Shown: piece after piece, positions 61,981 through 64,000 of the stretch
Numbering within the stretch: position 1 is the first letter of the stretch
Layout: every line of letters begins with the position of its first letter
NCBI GenBank assembly: GCA_051955535.1
Contig: JBQCGP010000051.1
Coordinates: 1 to 64,000, forward strand
Length of the DNA: 64,000 nt
Direction: 5' to 3'
From: 13-2-20CM-68-14 sp051955535
Lineage (GTDB): Bacteria; Actinomycetota; Thermoleophilia; Gaiellales; Gaiellaceae
Made by a program: the position numbers and the translations under genes
The notes under the pieces: generated by a model
Database searches by the model: none
The model's input: only the letters and a program-made list of their open reading frames with translations
Told to the model about the DNA's origin: nothing

Positions 61981-62678
61981 CCCGCGAGTTGATCTACGGG
62001 CGGCGCGCCGTCCGCGAGGCACTGCGCGGGCCGCGCGAGGTCCTCGAGCTCTGGGTCACCGAGAGGGCGCTTCGGGCGGAGCCTTGGGTGAACGGAATGC
62101 GGCGCCAGGTCAAGCCCGAGCGGGAGCTGAGCGAGGCGGCCGGGACCCGAGACCACCAGGGGGTCGTCGCCTGGGCCGAGCCGTTTCGCTACGCCGACGC
62201 CTACGAGCTCGCCGCTGTTGAGTCGCCGTTGCTCCTCTGCCTCGACCAGGTCACCGACCCGCACAACCTCGGCGCGGTCGCCCGGACGGCCGAAGCGGCC
62301 GATGCGACGGGCGTCGTCGTCCCCGCACACAATTCAGCCCGGGTGACGCCGGCGGTCGTGCGCGCTTCGGCCGGGGCGATCGAGCACTTGCCGGTCGCCG
62401 TCGTCAAGAACATGGCGCGGTATCTCTCCGAGGTGAAGGGGCCGCAGCTCTGGGCCTGGGCCGCCGCCGGCGATGCCGAGACGACGCTGTGGGACGCCGA
62501 TCTGACCGGCGGGATCGCGTTGGTGCTGGGCGCGGAAGGCAAGGGCGTCCGACCGCTCGTCCGCCGTACCTGCGACGCCGCGGTCTCGATCCCGCTGCTC
62601 GGTGAGATCGAGTCGCTGAACGTGAGCGTGGCGGCCGGAATCCTGCTGTACGAGGCCCGCAGGCAGCGCGGTGGCTGA
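61977..62678 (+). CDS. rlmB: 23S rRNA (guanosine-2'-O-)-methyltransferase RlmB (SpoU/TrmH family)
   Basis: 233 aa. An N-terminal substrate-binding domain (ELIYGRRAVREALRGPREVL) precedes the SPOUT knot with LDQVTDPHNLGAVARTAEAA, LGAEGKGVRPL and IPLLGEIESLNVSVAAGILL. In Bacillus it is the yacO gene between yazC and yacP. The mini-RNase III gene (yazC/mrnC) is missing here between cysS and rlmB. GTG start coupled to cysS. Confidence 0.93.
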   Translation: MTRELIYGRRAVREALRGPREVLELWVTERALRAEPWVNGMRRQVKPERELSEAAGTRDHQGVVAWAEPFRYADAYELAAVESPLLLCLDQVTDPHNLGAVARTAEAADATGVVVPAHNSARVTPAVVRASAGAIEHLPVAVVKNMARYLSEVKGPQLWAWAAAGDAETTLWDADLTGGIALVLGAEGKGVRPLVRRTCDAAVSIPLLGEIESLNVSVAAGILLYEARRQRGG

Positions 62679-63108
62679 CCCGACGCTCTACCTGTTCGAC
62701 GGCTACAACGTCCTGCACGCTGGCGACTTCGCCGACCCGCGCGAGCTGGTCGACATGCTCGCGAGCTTCGTCGCAGTGAAGGGGGCGCGAGGCGTCGTCG
62801 TCTTCGACGGCGTCGGCCGGGACAGGACGCACGGCCCTCTGGAAGTCCGGTACGCGCCGCACGCGGACGCGGTCCTCGAGCGCCTCGCGGCGGATTTCCG
62901 CGCGACAGAGCAGGTGTGCCTCGTCTCCTCCGACTCGGCCGTCCGCGGCACCTCGGGCCAGGAAGTGACCAAGCTGAGCTCGGCCGGCTTCGTCCGCGAT
63001 CTCGAGTCCCAGAGCCATCAAGAGGACAAGCCGCACAGGCTAGGTGAGCGACTCGATCGTGAGACAAGGGACCGGTTGGAGCGACTCAGGCGCAATCGGT
63101 CCGGGTAA
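62671..63108 (+). CDS. NYN-domain (YacP/Rae1-like) RNase
   Basis: 145 aa PIN-like fold: LYLFDGYNVLHAGDF (Asp/Asn pair), GVVVFDGVGRDR, ERLAADFRATEQVCLVSSDS, with the acidic set expected for a metal-dependent nuclease. Bacillus YacP (Rae1) cleaves mRNA in the ribosomal A site. It overlaps rlmB by 8 nt and precedes sigH, the conserved order. Confidence 0.88.
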   Translation: MADPTLYLFDGYNVLHAGDFADPRELVDMLASFVAVKGARGVVVFDGVGRDRTHGPLEVRYAPHADAVLERLAADFRATEQVCLVSSDSAVRGTSGQEVTKLSSAGFVRDLESQSHQEDKPHRLGERLDRETRDRLERLRRNRSG

Positions 63109-63120
63109 ACGGTTATAAAC

Positions 63121-63157
63121 GCAAGGTCTTGTGTTTTCGTTGGGACCTTGCTACCGT
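63121..63157 (+). promoter_or_regulatory. sigH promoter with inverted repeat
   Basis: TTGTGT (63129-63134), a 17-nt spacer, TACCGT (63152-63157). Arms GCAAGGTC (63121-63128) and GACCTTGC (63144-63151) form a perfect 8-bp inverted repeat that brackets the -35 box and touches the -10 box, an operator-like position. It could alternatively be a weak terminator of the upstream operon. Confidence 0.45.
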
Positions 63158-63221
63158 CACCTCAACCTCAACATGAGATTCGGTCCGCGGGCCGCATCTC
63201 ACCCGTGAGAGAGGGGAGCGA

Positions 63222-63884
63222 ATGCCGGCCCGTTCAGCCCCAGCGTATTCCGCCCAGCGACAGCAGCGGGAGCTTGCGGATCTCCAACTCGTCGTGCGGG
63301 CGCGGAACGGCGACCAGGGCGCGCTCGACGCGCTGATCCGTCGCTACACCGGCTTCGTCCGCCTGAAGGCGAGCTCGTACTTCCTTGCGGGCGGCGACCC
63401 GGAGGACCTGATCCAGGAGGGCCTCATCGGCCTCTACAAGGCGGTCCGTGACTTCCGCCACGACAAGGAGACGTCGTTCCGAAGCTTCGCCGAGCTCTGC
63501 GTGACGCGGCAGATCATCACGGCGATCAAGACGGCGACGCGCTTCAAGCACCTGCCCCTCAACACGTACGTCTCCTTCTCGAACACGCCGGCCGGGCAAG
63601 ACCCCGACTCGGATGTGACGCTCGGCGACGCGCTCCCAGGCCCGATCGTCGACGACCCATCGATCTGCGTGATCTCGACCGAGGAGCTGCAAAGCCTCGT
63701 CTTCTCGCTCGGCACGGGGCTCTCGAAGCTCGAGGCAGATGCGCTCAAGCTCTACCTCGAAGGATCCTCCTACGAGCAAATGGCCGCCGAGCTCGGCTGC
63801 GACACGAAGACGATCGACAACGCGCTTCAGCGCGTGAAGCGCAAGGTGCTCCAGCACCAGCAGGCTCGCCAGGTCCTTCAGTAG
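63222..63884 (+). CDS. sigH: RNA polymerase sigma factor, SigH-like (sigma-70 family)
   Basis: 220 aa with region 2 (DPEDLIQEGLIGLYKAVRDF, SFRSFAELCVTRQIITAIKT) and region 4 (SKLEADALKLYLEGSSYEQM, KTIDNALQRVKRKVLQHQQ). Region 2 is nearly that of Bacillus SigH, which follows yacP in that genus. Spore genes are not in view, so the role is probably stationary-phase or stress control. ATG 63222 follows GAGGGGAG. The 65-nt leader is hairpin-rich. Confidence 0.93.
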   Translation: MPARSAPAYSAQRQQRELADLQLVVRARNGDQGALDALIRRYTGFVRLKASSYFLAGGDPEDLIQEGLIGLYKAVRDFRHDKETSFRSFAELCVTRQIITAIKTATRFKHLPLNTYVSFSNTPAGQDPDSDVTLGDALPGPIVDDPSICVISTEELQSLVFSLGTGLSKLEADALKLYLEGSSYEQMAAELGCDTKTIDNALQRVKRKVLQHQQARQVLQ

Positions 63885-63901
63885 CGCTAATCTGCGCCGC
63901 C

Positions 63902-64000
63902 GTGGACTCGGCGATCAGCCAGAACGAGCTCGCGCTGGCCGCTCGCAACCACGGCCTGCCGCTCGAGGCGCTGCGTTATCCGATCACGCCGGTCGGGCTC
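63902..64000 (+). CDS. sulfite oxidase-like molybdopterin oxidoreductase, N-terminal fragment
   Basis: Only 33 codons are visible: ISQNELALAARNHGLPLEAL, then RYPITPVGL at the window edge. The block ARNHGxPLEALRYxxTPVGLHY is the usual start of sulfite-oxidase-type molybdopterin enzymes in actinobacteria (from memory). GTG 63902 lies 8 nt after TAATCT (63888-63893), a leaderless start independent of sigH. The catalytic Cys region is outside the window. Confidence 0.6.
   Translation, partial: MDSAISQNELALAARNHGLPLEALRYPITPVGL

Noticed and set aside
63173..63208. 11-codon upstream ORF in the sigH leader
   Set aside because: No ribosome binding site and no way to judge conservation; kept only as a remark in the sigH finding.

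Overview
The window is a gene-dense, very GC-rich piece of bacterial chromosome. It most likely comes from an actinobacterium, with class Thermoleophilia (Gaiellales-like) as the best guess. The reasons are the order rpsD-rpoA-rplQ-truA, a CarD regulator, a stand-alone Ku, DUF2469 and DUF4081-GNAT proteins, many GTG/TTG starts, and at least 27 genes that appear to be transcribed leaderless (a TAnnnT -10 box 6-11 nt before the start codon and usually no Shine-Dalgarno). This placement is inference. No plasmid or phage backbone and no CRISPR array is visible.

Layout. 1-3.2 kb: end of the ribosomal-protein/RNA-polymerase alpha operon, with truA after a convergent VIT-family membrane protein. 3.2-20 kb: mixed housekeeping and accessory genes: ligA, a PBP4-type carboxypeptidase, a NarL-type response regulator, a divergent pair of cell-wall enzymes with paralogous coiled coils, acyl-CoA synthetase, ku, a 56-aa HTH-like micro-gene in a hairpin-rich locus, an alpha/beta hydrolase, tRNA-Pro(CGG), DoxX, two MFS transporters, a shortened TetR and an acyl-CoA dehydrogenase. 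20-30 kb: envelope and metabolism genes: an O-antigen-ligase-like protein, a lysine-rich secreted protein, an enolase-superfamily enzyme, VanW, Sir2, a lipid kinase, DeoD and DUF4081-GNAT. 30-64 kb: a stretch whose order closely follows the tilS-to-sigH region of Bacillus subtilis (tilS-hpt-ftsH, folP-folB-folK, coaX, dus, lysS, clpC, radA-disA, ispD-ispF, gltX-cysS-rlmB-yacP-sigH). Unrelated genes interrupt it: a RAYT with its REP repeats, a heterodimeric ABC exporter, a subtilase, greA, a dipeptidase, an epimerase, an L,D-transpeptidase-like protein, carD, a PHP phosphatase and mutY. The last 99 nt begin a probable sulfite-oxidase-type gene.

Functional themes are translation and tRNA maturation (S4, L17, TilS, Dus, LysS, GltX, CysS, RlmB), folate and isoprenoid synthesis, DNA repair (LigA, Ku, RadA, DisA, MutY), and envelope growth (DacB, 3D and NlpC/P60 hydrolases, VanW, L,D-transpeptidase-like). 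DisA links DNA status to c-di-AMP. CarD and SigH act on global transcription.

Most noteworthy: (i) a RAYT transposase gene boxed by five 29-bp palindromic REP units in opposite orientation; (ii) a 56-aa HTH-like gene with an attenuator-like leader and two matching hairpins with a compensatory base pair; (iii) an intrinsic terminator inside the greA leader; (iv) a duplicated ispD 5' end that stops at a palindromic repeat found three times here; (v) head-to-head genes with leaderless promoters buried in each other's start; (vi) several genes without a normal start codon (AUU candidate, lost frame, or in-frame continuation after ftsH); (vii) six convergent gene pairs that overlap by exactly the 4 nt of their stop codons; (viii) micro-proteins of 49-72 aa supported by stop/start overlaps or ribosome binding sites.
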